The notes: generated by a model from the sequence alone, not told the origin. 64,000 bases of DNA from Aerococcus sp. 1KP-2016 (GCF_002252085.1 NZ_NEEY01000004.1:1-64000); one strand, 5' to 3'; positions 17,930 through 26,787 are shown, counted from the first letter of the stretch. Made by a program: numbers and translations.

Positions 17930-19228
17930 ATGGCACAAACTGAATTTGAAAAATTATATCAAGAGAAATTAACAACGCCTGAAGAAGCAATCAAAGTGAT
18001 TGAACCAGGTGAAGCAATCGTTTATCCATTGGGTGCAGGCGAACCTTCAGCATTACACGAAGCTTTAGAAAAACATGAAAACTTAGACGGTAACAGTTTA
18101 TATACCATGTTAACAATGCACCGTGTGTTAGATTTACCAAAAGAAAAATTAACACAACTGTCATTCTTCTTATCAGGTCATGACCGTAAAGCTTTCAATA
18201 GTGGTAAAACTGAATTAATTCCTAACCACTTCTCAGAAATTCCAAACATCTTACATGCACGTGAACCAGAACCAGTTTTAGTGGCAACTGTTTCACCAAT
18301 GGATGAAGAAGGAAACTTCTCATTAGGTGTTGGGAACTCATATTTTGGACCACAAATTAAATATGCGAAAAAAATCATCTTAGAAGTAAATGAAACAATG
18401 CCTTATACTTATGGTATCGAAAATACAATCCATATCAGCCAAGTAGATGCATTAGTAGAAAATAACGAACAAATTCCTGTATTACCTGAATCTGAAATCA
18501 ATGAAAAAGACCAAAAAATTGGGGATTACATCTCTGAATTGATTGAAGATGGTGATATTATCCAAGTTGGTATTGGTGCAATGCCTAACGCTGTAATGAA
18601 CAACCTAGTCAACAAGAAAAACTTAGGTTTACACAGTGAAATGTTTACTTCTAAAGCGCAATTGCTACATGAAAAAGGTGTATTAACAAACGAACATAAA
18701 CAAAACTTTGTTGGTACGTCAATTTCAACATTTGCGTTAGGAACAAAAGAAATGTATGACTTCATGGACCACAATAAAGATATTTTGATGGTACCTTCAA
18801 GCATCTCAAATGGTCAAAAATACATTGCTGAAAATGAAAACTTCGTATCGATTAACTCTGGTATTGAAGTGGATCTTCTTGGTCAAGTTTCTTCAGAACG
18901 TGTCATGAATACTTACTACTCTTCAACAGGTGGTCAAGCTGACTTTACAAAAGGTGTTAACTTAACGAAGAATGGTCGCGGCTTTATAGCGCTATATTCA
19001 ACTGCTGCTAAAGGTAAAGTATCAACAATTGTACCTAAATTATTCAGTGGTGCCCCTGCAACAACAAGTAAGAATGACATCAACATGGTTGTTACTGAAT
19101 ATGGTATTGCCAACTTGAAAAACAAAACAATTCGTGAACGTGTAGAAGCATTAATTGCGATTGCTCATCCTGATTTCCGTGATGAATTACGTCAACAAGC
19201 AATCGAAATGAACTACATTTCTGAATAA
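17930..19228 (+). CDS. Acetyl-CoA hydrolase/transferase family CoA transferase
   Basis: 432 aa. Moves CoA between acetate and another acid such as butyrate, 4-hydroxybutyrate or succinate. Family marks: VGIGAMPNAV, the catalytic glutamate in LHSEMF, and the C-terminal EYGIANLKNKTIRERVEALI / IAHPDFRDEL block. It closes the operon and could either activate short-chain acids for oxidation or release butyrate-like products. The direction cannot be told from sequence. Confidence 0.9.
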   Translation: MAQTEFEKLYQEKLTTPEEAIKVIEPGEAIVYPLGAGEPSALHEALEKHENLDGNSLYTMLTMHRVLDLPKEKLTQLSFFLSGHDRKAFNSGKTELIPNHFSEIPNILHAREPEPVLVATVSPMDEEGNFSLGVGNSYFGPQIKYAKKIILEVNETMPYTYGIENTIHISQVDALVENNEQIPVLPESEINEKDQKIGDYISELIEDGDIIQVGIGAMPNAVMNNLVNKKNLGLHSEMFTSKAQLLHEKGVLTNEHKQNFVGTSISTFALGTKEMYDFMDHNKDILMVPSSISNGQKYIAENENFVSINSGIEVDLLGQVSSERVMNTYYSSTGGQADFTKGVNLTKNGRGFIALYSTAAKGKVSTIVPKLFSGAPATTSKNDINMVVTEYGIANLKNKTIRERVEALIAIAHPDFRDELRQQAIEMNYISE

Positions 19229-19238
19229 GATATAACAA

Positions 19239-19282
19239 GTACCGTCCTAGCGCTCCATGCTTCCACAAAAGGGCGGTATTTT
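19239..19282 (+). terminator. Putative terminator after CoA transferase
   Basis: ACCGTCC pairs with GGGCGGT across a loop of about 23 bases, followed by ATTTTGTTT. Moderate strength; the next gene's AAGGAGG follows directly, so some read-through is likely. Confidence 0.55.
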
Positions 19283-19302
19283 GTTTAAGGAGGACATCGT
19301 TG

Positions 19303-20202
19303 ATGTTAGATCAATACAAATTTCATGAAATGACCTTTACTTGGTTAAACGGAACCTTCTTAGCGACCGATGGTGGTAGGCTTTTTGGTCCTGTACCTCG
19401 TGCTGTTTGGGGTCGTTTCTATCCTTATAATGACAATAATCAAATACCCTCTGTTTCTGATCCCATTTTGATCCAATATCGGGGCAAGAATTATTTGATT
19501 GACGCAAGTATGGATGTGGATAAGTTAACGGATAAGGCCATTCGTAATATTGGCGTGCTTGAAGCAGCGACAATTGGTAACGACTTAGCGGAACTTGGTC
19601 TGACTTACGATGATATTGATGTCGTGATGATGACACACATGCACAATGACCATGCCAATGGGTTAACCTATTATGGGGAAAATGGCTTGGTTTCGCGTTT
19701 CCCAAATGCAACAATTTACATGAGTGAAGTCGAGTGGGATGAAGTGCGTCACCCCAACCGTCGAACACGAAATACCTATTTGAAGGAAAACTGGGAGCCT
19801 ATTCAAGACCAGGTTGAGACCTTCAAAGAAGTGCTAGAAGTAGCACCAGGCATAACAATGGAACACACAGGTGGACACTCTAACGGCCATGCAATTATGC
19901 GTTTTGAACAAGCTGGGGAAACAGCCTTGCATATGGGTGATATTTTGATTTCATCTGTGCATACCAATCCTTTATGGGTTGGTGCTGTCGATGACTATCC
20001 AATGGACTCCATTGCTGCCAAAGAACGTTTGATGGCAGAGGCTTTACCGAATGGTTATAAATTCTTGTTTTATCATGACCCTTTCTACCGCATGATACAA
20101 TATTCTGAAGATGCCAAAGAAATCGTTGGTGGATTAAAACGAAGCAAACCTTCTTTAATTCCATTGACTGAACAACAAGACAAATATCCTAAAGAGCAAT
20201 AG
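19303..20202 (+). CDS. MBL-fold metallohydrolase, lactonase-like
   Basis: 299 aa, ATG at 19303 behind AAGGAGG. Metal-binding motif THMHNDHANG (HxHxDH) near residue 110, a further ligand in HTGGHSNGHA and another in MGDILIS. The layout resembles YtnP-type quorum-quenching lactonases and related hydrolases, though substrate cannot be fixed. It follows the CoA-transferase operon on the same strand with a weak terminator between, so it may be partly co-transcribed. Confidence 0.85.
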   Translation: MLDQYKFHEMTFTWLNGTFLATDGGRLFGPVPRAVWGRFYPYNDNNQIPSVSDPILIQYRGKNYLIDASMDVDKLTDKAIRNIGVLEAATIGNDLAELGLTYDDIDVVMMTHMHNDHANGLTYYGENGLVSRFPNATIYMSEVEWDEVRHPNRRTRNTYLKENWEPIQDQVETFKEVLEVAPGITMEHTGGHSNGHAIMRFEQAGETALHMGDILISSVHTNPLWVGAVDDYPMDSIAAKERLMAEALPNGYKFLFYHDPFYRMIQYSEDAKEIVGGLKRSKPSLIPLTEQQDKYPKEQ

Positions 20203-21070
20203 GGTAGTCTTTATGCTAATGGCGTTGGCGATTAGCTTATATAAATTAGTAATATAAAAAAACGTTAATTGCGCGGGCAATCCTTCGACCGGTCGCCTAT
20301 CAAAATAAATGTTAATTTTTGTTTTTTCTACAATCACAATCCTTTAAACATGATATTCTTCACTTTGCTGTGTGCGTTCAGGTATGCAGGGTGAGGGGTA
20401 TCATGTTTTTTGCTCTTCGACTTTTAATGTAGATAGCTTAATTTAATCAAGAAACTTGAATTCATTTTATATGGATTTGAGTTTCTTTTTTATCTTATTT
20501 TAAATGTGATTTGATAAAAGAAAGATCATCTTGTTGTCCGGCTTATTTCGGATTGTATATATACACCGTTAAATAACCAAAAAATGGAAACCTCGGAAGG
20601 TTTTGGTTTCAAAAATGAGAAATTTTGCGCCACACAAGGGGCTGAGCTTTCGTTATTTTTAAAAAAGGAACGTTCAGAGGGGTTTGCTTTTCATTTTTTC
20701 TCATAAATATACTCAAAGGCAGTTCTGGTTTCCAGTTTTCATCTATTTTAAAACGGATATAAACAATCTCGCAAAAATATGCCAACCTAAGCGGTTAGCT
20801 GCGACAAAAGGGAATCTATTCATATATCTTTTTGTGTATTCAAACAATAAAGTGTGAATGATTTCTCATCCACACCAGAAGTCGGTGCCCCTTTTTTGTG
20901 TGAGCTAGTGGTTGGCGTGTTAGGAGGCTGGATTCATTTAGGTTGATGCACTGCGTTTATAAGACTAGATATTATCTTCACGAGGCTTGTGCTTTTCATA
21001 GGATGAAACTTGTAATTGTATATTTTATAATAGATAATTAATATAAGAATTGAGATGAGGAGTGGGTTTG
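20203..21070. other. 868-base gap without a gene; several hairpins
   Basis: I find no supported reading frame. A long-range stem ACATGATA / TATCATGT (20347-20410) ends in T6. A second hairpin AAGAAACT / AGTTTCTT (about 20450-20487) is followed by T6. A short GAAACC / GGTTTC stem lies near 20587-20611. A CACAC...GTGTG-rich stretch is at 20860-20905. The region is AT-rich, and no known ncRNA family could be recognised. Confidence 0.5.
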
Positions 21071-21946
21071 ATGGCAGAGGGAACGGCTAAGCAGTCAGCA
21101 TTTATCGATGGCTACAATGAGTTGCATAAAGCGTTACAGGATTTGGCGGCGCCTTATTTTGAGGAGATTGCGCATAATAAGCGGCAGGATGATTTTATTG
21201 ATGCGCGCAAGGCGAAGCGATTTTTGGAGAATAATTTTATTCCCTTTATGAATGCAGTCCATATGTTGAAGGATGATCATGAATTTTTGAAGCGTAATGT
21301 CAACAATTTGACGAAGATTAATGAGTTACGGAATGTAATAGTCCATGAATATAATAGTGATGAAGGGCTGTATGAGATTATTGAAATCGCGGAGCCAACG
21401 GATTTTGCGATGACTTTGCTAGCAGATGTGAAGGGGAAACTTTTACAACCTGTTTCTGTTAGCCAATATTTGACAGATCGTAACAAACAAGAGGTACATT
21501 TTCTACGAACACAGGATTCGGTGTATCAATTATTCCAAGCTGTGGATGAAAAACATTATACACAATTTCCGGTGTTTAATCAGAAGGATCAGTTTCAAGG
21601 AATTATTTCGGATAATGGTATTGCTACCTGGTTGAGCCATATGGCTTTGGTGGATAAGGCAGCTGGTAAAGTGACCATTAAGGATGCAATAATACAGGAT
21701 ATTTTAGATTTCGATGAAAAGAGCGGCTTATTTAAAGTTGTTGTGAAAGATACACTGCTCTATAATACTTTGCACTTATTTGAGGTTTCTGCTGAGTCTA
21801 AAGGAACGCCAACCGTCCTAGTCACAGATGGGCAGTCAACCGAAATGAGTGCGTTACATCCGGATAATTTAGTGGGTATCTTGACCACGCATGATTATGT
21901 GGATATGTATGCAGCAGCAATCGCCGAAGAGGCCGAAGACGTGTAG
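21071..21946 (+). CDS. CBS-domain protein with HEPN-like N-terminus
   Basis: 291 aa, ATG behind GAGGAGTGGG (an in-frame GTG at 21062 is less likely). The N-terminal 110 residues are helical and contain ELRNVIVHEYN, an R-x4-H arrangement like HEPN domains. The rest fits a pair of CBS modules (segments around FLRTQDSVYQLFQAVDEKHYTQFPVF and the C-terminal LVGILTTHDYVDMY), which normally bind adenine nucleotides. It stands alone with a strong terminator after it. Function unknown; nucleotide-sensing regulation is an inference. Confidence 0.75.
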   Translation: MAEGTAKQSAFIDGYNELHKALQDLAAPYFEEIAHNKRQDDFIDARKAKRFLENNFIPFMNAVHMLKDDHEFLKRNVNNLTKINELRNVIVHEYNSDEGLYEIIEIAEPTDFAMTLLADVKGKLLQPVSVSQYLTDRNKQEVHFLRTQDSVYQLFQAVDEKHYTQFPVFNQKDQFQGIISDNGIATWLSHMALVDKAAGKVTIKDAIIQDILDFDEKSGLFKVVVKDTLLYNTLHLFEVSAESKGTPTVLVTDGQSTEMSALHPDNLVGILTTHDYVDMYAAAIAEEAEDV

Positions 21947-21981
21947 CATTTTTAAAAGTATGTTTTGAATTATAAAAACAT

Positions 21982-22018
21982 TTAACCCCCACTAGAAAAT
22001 ATATCTAGAGGGGGTTTT
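21982..22018. terminator. Bidirectional intrinsic terminator
   Basis: AACCCCCACTAGA pairs with TCTAGAGGGGGTT with one A-A mismatch; A/T-rich tails lie on both sides. It serves the converging CBS gene and SorC regulator. Confidence 0.85.
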
Positions 22019-22028
22019 ATTGTGGAAA

Positions 22029-22970
22029 TCAAACAGGCGATTCCAGTAATTTTTGAGCTAAGTCTTTATCTATAATTAAATGATTAATAATATTTAATTT
22101 CAGTAATGTTAAAATACTAGGAAATTTTTCAATTCCTGATGCCATGATCAGTTTTTCTTTGATTTTATGAATATCCTCTAAATTTATACCTACCATTCTT
22201 TCAGTTAAAGGTATTTTAACTACATTCCCATCGATATCAAAAAAACTCCCCAGAATATCTCCAATAGCGGGACTATTTTTTAGTTGTTTAATTTCTTCAT
22301 CAGTAAAATAACCAAACAGTTTATAGGTAGAGGATTCTATGGGATTTCCTACGCCTAAAATAGCCAAATCTACATTTATACCTTTCTGATAAATTTCTTG
22401 ATATAAAGAAGATGAAATAAACATATCACGCATTTTTATACTCTCTGCAAATACGGGTGCGTAAAAGTAACTTACCTGACAATTATATTTCTCACTTAAT
22501 CGGAATGCTAAATGATTTGAATGTAGATCGGTATGGTGAATACCTACACCTCCAATCATAGGGATTATTTCAAGAGTAGGGTGGGAAAGAAAAGAGGCTT
22601 TATTTACATATTCGTTTACAGTTGTTCCCCAACCTAAGCCTATGTTATTCATATTATCTATTCTAGATTCAACAAATTTCGCACAAAGAATTCCTAATTC
22701 CTTTTTTATATTATTAGATGAAATATTTTTATCAGCAATCAATACTGTTTCAATACCATATTTTTTTTCTAATTCATTTTGAATAGAAAATACGTCAGAA
22801 TTGGTATGATTTATTGTGATAGTAACGATACCTCTTTTTTTCGCTTCGGTAAGCATGTGAGAAATTGTTGGACGAGAAAGGAACATTTTTTTTGCTATTT
22901 CCGCCTGAGTTAAGTTCTCTTCATAATATAATGTGGCAACTTCAGCCAAAAGCTTATCTCTATCTAACAT
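22029..22970 (-). CDS. SorC-family sugar-binding transcriptional regulator
   Basis: 313 aa. The start at 22970 (MLDRDKLL) is preferred because GGGAG lies 8 bases upstream; an alternative ATG is at 22988. The N-terminal helix-turn-helix reads LTQAEIAKKMFLSRPTISHM. The remainder is the SorC/DeoR-type phosphosugar-binding domain (GLGWGTTVNEYV, IPMIGGVG, LGVGNP). It is divergent from the aldolase/PTS locus across a cre-bearing promoter region, so it is very likely the local regulator responding to a sugar phosphate. Confidence 0.9.
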   Translation of the reverse strand: MLDRDKLLAEVATLYYEENLTQAEIAKKMFLSRPTISHMLTEAKKRGIVTITINHTNSDVFSIQNELEKKYGIETVLIADKNISSNNIKKELGILCAKFVESRIDNMNNIGLGWGTTVNEYVNKASFLSHPTLEIIPMIGGVGIHHTDLHSNHLAFRLSEKYNCQVSYFYAPVFAESIKMRDMFISSSLYQEIYQKGINVDLAILGVGNPIESSTYKLFGYFTDEEIKQLKNSPAIGDILGSFFDIDGNVVKIPLTERMVGINLEDIHKIKEKLIMASGIEKFPSILTLLKLNIINHLIIDKDLAQKLLESPV

Positions 22971-23042
22971 ATGTAAAACTCCCATCATTATGGATAACTT
23001 AATTGACTTTTGATACTTATAAAAAAAAGCTCAAAATACTGT

Positions 23043-23056
23043 TGTAAACGCTTACT
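23043..23056 (+). promoter_or_regulatory. cre site in the SorC-aldolase intergenic region
   Basis: TGTAAACGCTTACT matches the cre consensus except the last base and is nearly palindromic. It lies about 80 bases before the aldolase start, in the divergent promoter region, and predicts CcpA control of the whole locus. Confidence 0.8.
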
Positions 23057-23122
23057 GTTATATTTATGATAATACCATAACATATGATATCGAGTTTAAC
23101 AAATGTAAAAGGAGTGTTTATT

Positions 23123-23980
23123 TTGTTAGTAAATACGAAACAATTATTTGCAGAAGCACAGAGTCGTAATTTTGCGACACCTGCAACAAATTTTATTGAT
23201 CTTGATTCGGCAAGAGCCTATGTTGAGGTAGCGGAAGAAAGGGGATTGCCCTTAATATTAGCTTTTGCACAATCACATAAAGATATTTTGTCGCTTGAGG
23301 AAGCATCTCTAATTGGAAAATATTTCGCGGAGAAATCTACAGTACCTATTGCTTTGCATCTTGATCATGGAGCAGATACAGAATATATTTTTAAGGCAAT
23401 TGAATTAGGTTTCAAATCAGTAATGATAGATGCATCTGAAGAATCTTTTGAGGATAATATTATGATATCCAAAAAAGTTGTAGATTACGCTCATCAATTT
23501 GGCGTAACTGTAGAAGCCGAACTTGGTCACGTAGGGGCAAATGACAATTCAGAGTCTTCAGAGATTACCCACTCTATTTATACTGAGGTTAATGATGTTA
23601 TTCAATTTGTTGAAGAAACCAAGGTAGATTCCTTAGCGGTATCTATAGGTACAGCTCATGGTGTTTATAAAGGAAAGCCGAAATTAAGTTTTGAAAGATT
23701 GGATGAAATTGCCAATATGACTGATATTCCCCTAGTGTTACATGGCGGCTCATCCACGGGTGATGAAAATTTAAATCGTTGTGCAATTAGTGGCATTGTA
23801 AAAATAAACATCTATTCAGATTTTATAAATGGTGCATTGCAAGAGATTCAAAATGAAAAACCATCAAATTATATTGAATTAAAAGAAATTGCAAATCAAA
23901 AAATGAAATCTATATTGAGTCATTATTATGATGTGTTTCAAACGCAAAGAGTAGAAATAAAGGGGGAGAACAATGAATAA
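23123..23980 (+). CDS. Class II ketose-bisphosphate aldolase
   Basis: 285 aa from TTG 23123, chosen for AAAGGAG 9 bases upstream. Zinc-dependent aldolase fold: HLDHGAD supplies the catalytic Asp and a zinc His, AELGHVGAND and GTAHGVYKG further ligands, and LHGGSSTGDE the phosphate loop. Closest in style to tagatose- and fructose-bisphosphate aldolases of the GatY/KbaY type. It overlaps the isomerase gene by 8 bases. With the galactitol-type PTS downstream it should split a bisphosphorylated ketose into two three- or four-carbon pieces. Confidence 0.9.
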   Translation: MLVNTKQLFAEAQSRNFATPATNFIDLDSARAYVEVAEERGLPLILAFAQSHKDILSLEEASLIGKYFAEKSTVPIALHLDHGADTEYIFKAIELGFKSVMIDASEESFEDNIMISKKVVDYAHQFGVTVEAELGHVGANDNSESSEITHSIYTEVNDVIQFVEETKVDSLAVSIGTAHGVYKGKPKLSFERLDEIANMTDIPLVLHGGSSTGDENLNRCAISGIVKINIYSDFINGALQEIQNEKPSNYIELKEIANQKMKSILSHYYDVFQTQRVEIKGENNE

Positions 23981-24668
23981 ATTAAATATTAAGCGTCCAT
24001 TTTTCATGTTTAATCCAAAATCATATTTATATGGCAAGGAATTATTAGAATTAGCGATCGAAGCAGATAAGCAAGCTGAAAAATATCCTGAAATGTCTAT
24101 ATTCGTTACAGCTCCTTTTGCGGATATCGAAATGATATCAAAATCTACACATAACATTATTGTTACTTCGCAACACATGGATGGCATAATTCCCGGCCGA
24201 GGGATGGGCCATATTCTTCCCGAATCTTTATATAACGCTGGTGCACGTGCGACTTTTTTAAATCATGCCGAGCAACCATTAAAATTAAACGAAATAATTT
24301 CATCAATTCAACGAGCTAATGATTTAGGCATAATTACAGTTTTATGCGCAGATTCGATTGTAGAGGCAAAAGCGTTAGCAATGTTGAAACCGGACATTAT
24401 ATTATGTGAACCGACAGAATTAATAGGTACAGGTAAGACTAGTGATGCTAGTTATGTTGAAAAAACTAATAGTGCAATCAGAGAAGTTGATAAAAATATT
24501 TTAATTATGCAAGCAGCAGGGATAAGTACTCCAGAAGATGTGTATAACATAATTAAAATGAAAGCAGATGGGACAGGGTGCACTAGTGGTATTACAAATG
24601 CAGTAAATCCTAAAGAGATGTTAGTTAACATGATTGAAGCAGCTTATGAAGCCTTTAATAATGATTAG
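23973..24668 (+). CDS. Triose-phosphate isomerase family protein, archaeal-type
   Basis: 231 aa, shorter than the 250 aa of housekeeping bacterial TpiA. The catalytic residues are arranged as in archaeal TIM: Lys in FNPKSY, His in FLNHAEQ and Glu in CEPTELIGTG, then GISTPEDV and DGTGCTSGITNA. GGGGGAG precedes the ATG, which lies in the end of the aldolase gene. It is probably a pathway-specific isomerase for a three- or four-carbon sugar phosphate produced by the aldolase, not the glycolytic enzyme. Confidence 0.85.
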   Translation: MNKLNIKRPFFMFNPKSYLYGKELLELAIEADKQAEKYPEMSIFVTAPFADIEMISKSTHNIIVTSQHMDGIIPGRGMGHILPESLYNAGARATFLNHAEQPLKLNEIISSIQRANDLGIITVLCADSIVEAKALAMLKPDIILCEPTELIGTGKTSDASYVEKTNSAIREVDKNILIMQAAGISTPEDVYNIIKMKADGTGCTSGITNAVNPKEMLVNMIEAAYEAFNND

Positions 24669-24680
24669 AAAGGAGATTCT

Positions 24681-25202
24681 ATGAAGGTATTTAGAGAAAA
24701 AATTGAATTACAATCGAAAGGTATACTACCAACATATATTGATGTTACAGCCCAAGTTCGTAAAACGATAAAAGATAGTGGAATTAGAGAAGGTATAGTT
24801 ACAGTTGTTAGCCCACATACCACTTGTGCTGTGTTTTATGAAGAATTTGCACACGATATAGATGAAACTGGGACTGAATCACTTCAAGTTGATTTAAATA
24901 ATGTATTAGAAAAAATTATTCCTAAACATGTATCTAAAGATACATATATTTACCCGGGAGAAGAACATTATAGAGCAGTTGAGTCATGGCCAAATGCTGC
25001 AGAATATTTACCAAATGGAGATAGATCAGCCCTTTGGAATGGAGATGCTCACCTAAAAGCCACAATTATCGGATCTAGCGAAACCTTCGATGTTGAAGAT
25101 GGGCAGTTAGGGGTAGGTACAACGGGTTATGTATATTTTGTAGATTTCGATGTAACAAGAGCTAGAACTAGAAAATGTTCAATTACAGTCATAGGAGAAT
25201 AG
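24681..25202 (+). CDS. YjbQ/UPF0047 family protein, copy 1
   Basis: 173 aa; ordinary YjbQ is about 135-140 aa. Conserved family residues: SPHTTCAVFYEE (His46 region), the NGDAHLKATIIGSSE block and GYVYFVDFD near the C-terminus. The extra length is an insert around YIYPGEEHYRAVESW, also present in the copy at 26245. E. coli YjbQ has been reported to have weak thiamine-phosphate synthase activity, but the true role of the family is unsettled. Here the neighbours point to sugar-phosphate metabolism. AAAGGAG precedes the ATG. Confidence 0.85.
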   Translation: MKVFREKIELQSKGILPTYIDVTAQVRKTIKDSGIREGIVTVVSPHTTCAVFYEEFAHDIDETGTESLQVDLNNVLEKIIPKHVSKDTYIYPGEEHYRAVESWPNAAEYLPNGDRSALWNGDAHLKATIIGSSETFDVEDGQLGVGTTGYVYFVDFDVTRARTRKCSITVIGE

Positions 25203-25222
25203 AAGCGAAATAATTACCCTTT

Positions 25223-25238
25223 TAGAAAACGCTTGCAA
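25223..25238 (+). promoter_or_regulatory. cre-like site upstream of the antiterminator gene
   Basis: TAGAAAACGCTTGCAA fits the extended cre consensus with one mismatch. It lies between the first YjbQ gene and the LicT-type gene and suggests a second CcpA-controlled promoter inside the locus. Confidence 0.6.
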
Positions 25239-25303
25239 AAAATAAAATATTGATTTACAATAAGAAAAAGAAGTAAATTAAAATATTTTGTGTAACTATT
25301 TAA

Positions 25304-25355
25304 TTAGGCATAAATATAATTCCAGTCTTATGGAGTTCTATTTATGCCTTTTTTT
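25304..25355 (+). terminator. Leader terminator overlapping the antiterminator start region
   Basis: AGGCATAAATA pairs perfectly over 11 bp with TATTTATGCCT, with a 22-base loop holding a small inner TCCA/TGGA hairpin, then seven T. It ends about 20 bases before the TTG start of the LicT-type gene, a position suited to attenuation by the gene's own product. Confidence 0.8.
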
Positions 25356-25373
25356 AATGAAAGGGGTGTTATC

Positions 25374-26230
25374 TTGAAGATAATTCAATCTTTGAATCAG
25401 AATGCGCTTCTGGTTCGAGATGATAAAGAGAATGAGTTTATTGCATTAGGTAAAGGGATCGGATTTGGCAAGAAAAAAGGGGACTGCATTGATAATAAGT
25501 TGATTACTACTATCTATAGTATGAAATCAACTGTTCAGGAACAAAAAATATTAGAACAATTAAAGGATATTGATGAAACTATATTGATAATGGCTGATGA
25601 AATTTCAGAACTAGCAAAGAAGGATTTAAGTGAAGAATTAAATGAATCTTTTGTTTTTCATTAGCTAATCATTTACAGTACAGCTTTGAACGAGAATTCG
25701 ATAATGATATTCCATTGCAACCTTTTCATTACGAAATTAAATATTTATATCCCAAGGAATATAAGTTAGCAAATAAAGCAGTTAATTATATTAATGAAAA
25801 ATATGAAACAAAATTGCCAGAATCTGAAAAAGCTTTTATTACTTTACACTTTGTGAATGGTTTAAAAGATTCCACCAGCTTTCAAGAGACTATTAGATTG
25901 AGTCAAATACTTAGTGATATTGTAAAAATAGTGGAAGATGAAAGCCACCAGATATTAGATAAAAATACTGTAAATTATTCTAGATTTATTGTTCATCTTA
26001 GATATTTCTTATTCCGTCAATTACAACAAGACAATCCCAACAATAAAGAAGATGAAAATATATTGGAATTGTATGAATCGTCAGCCAGACTCTATTCTAG
26101 CCAACGGAAAATTGTACAAAAGATTAAACAATACCTTTTGGAAGTACACGAAATAAAATTTAATCATGCAGAATCATTTTACTTATTAATACATTTGATA
26201 CGACTATTGGATGAAAATATAAATAATTAG
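25374..26230 (+). pseudogene. BglG/LicT-family antiterminator, frameshifted
   Basis: Starts at TTG 25374 (KIIQSLNQNALLVRD), the typical start of the RNA-binding CAT domain, with AAAGGGG upstream. PRD1 begins at about residue 70 and is broken near 25658: TTTTTCATTAG needs one more T to read FSLANHLQYSFEREF and join the second frame, which carries YPKEYKLANKAV, ITLHFVNG and PRD2 with HLIRLL. With the extra base the protein would be about 285 aa, full length. Such proteins bind nascent RNA and prevent termination when their PRDs are suitably phosphorylated by the PTS. It is inside the PTS locus, so it is probably its regulator. A homopolymer read error is likely. Confidence 0.85.
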
Positions 26231-26244
26231 GAGGGAAAGATGCT

Positions 26245-26766
26245 TTGATTATTAAACACGAAACTCTCTCATTAGAATCATCTGGAAAAAATGTGACATA
26301 TCATGGAATAACAGATGAAGTCAAAAAAATGGTTATATCTAGTGGGTTAGTAAATGGGCAAGTCGTTATTTCATCCCCACATACTACTTGCTCAATAATT
26401 TTTGAAGAATATGTTCATGATGTTGATTGGAATGGATATGAGTATTTGCAGGTAGATTTAAATAGAATGCTAGATCGATTAATTCCAAGACAATTAACCG
26501 AATCTGACTACATTTATCCTGGTGAAGAACATGTTAAATTTATGGAAGAAATAAGCAAGATACACGGTGATTCGTATCCTAATGACAGGTCTAGTATTTT
26601 AAATGCTGATGCGCACATTCGAGCATCACTGTTTGGTTCAAGTGAAACATTTATAGTAAAAGATGGAGAATTACAGATTGGTTCCGTAGGTTACATTTAC
26701 TTTGTTGATTGGGATCAGAATCGGAAAAGGAATAGATTATGCAATATTCTATTGATGGGTGAGTAA
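26245..26766 (+). CDS. YjbQ/UPF0047 family protein, copy 2
   Basis: 173 aa, TTG start with AGGAGGG upstream. Same length as the copy at 24681 and shares SPHTTCSIIFEE, YIYPGEEH, ADAHIRASLFGSSE and YIYFVDWD. By eye the two are clearly related but well diverged, so this is an old duplication or a heteromeric pair and not a recent copy. It is directly followed by the PTS IIA gene. Its function is unknown. Confidence 0.85.
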   Translation: MIIKHETLSLESSGKNVTYHGITDEVKKMVISSGLVNGQVVISSPHTTCSIIFEEYVHDVDWNGYEYLQVDLNRMLDRLIPRQLTESDYIYPGEEHVKFMEEISKIHGDSYPNDRSSILNADAHIRASLFGSSETFIVKDGELQIGSVGYIYFVDWDQNRKRNRLCNILLMGE

Positions 26767-26787
26767 GATAAAATTTGGAGGTGGACA

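Noticed and set aside
12518-19228. Calling the acyl-CoA genes a butyrate fermentation operon
   Set aside because: No etfAB or butyryl-CoA-specific enzyme is present, and the dehydrogenase looks glutaryl-CoA-like, so direction and substrate stay open.
20860-20900. GTCGGTGCC...TTTTTT resembling the end of a tracrRNA
   Set aside because: There is no matching GGCACC arm before it and no Cas9 gene or repeat nearby; a chance match.
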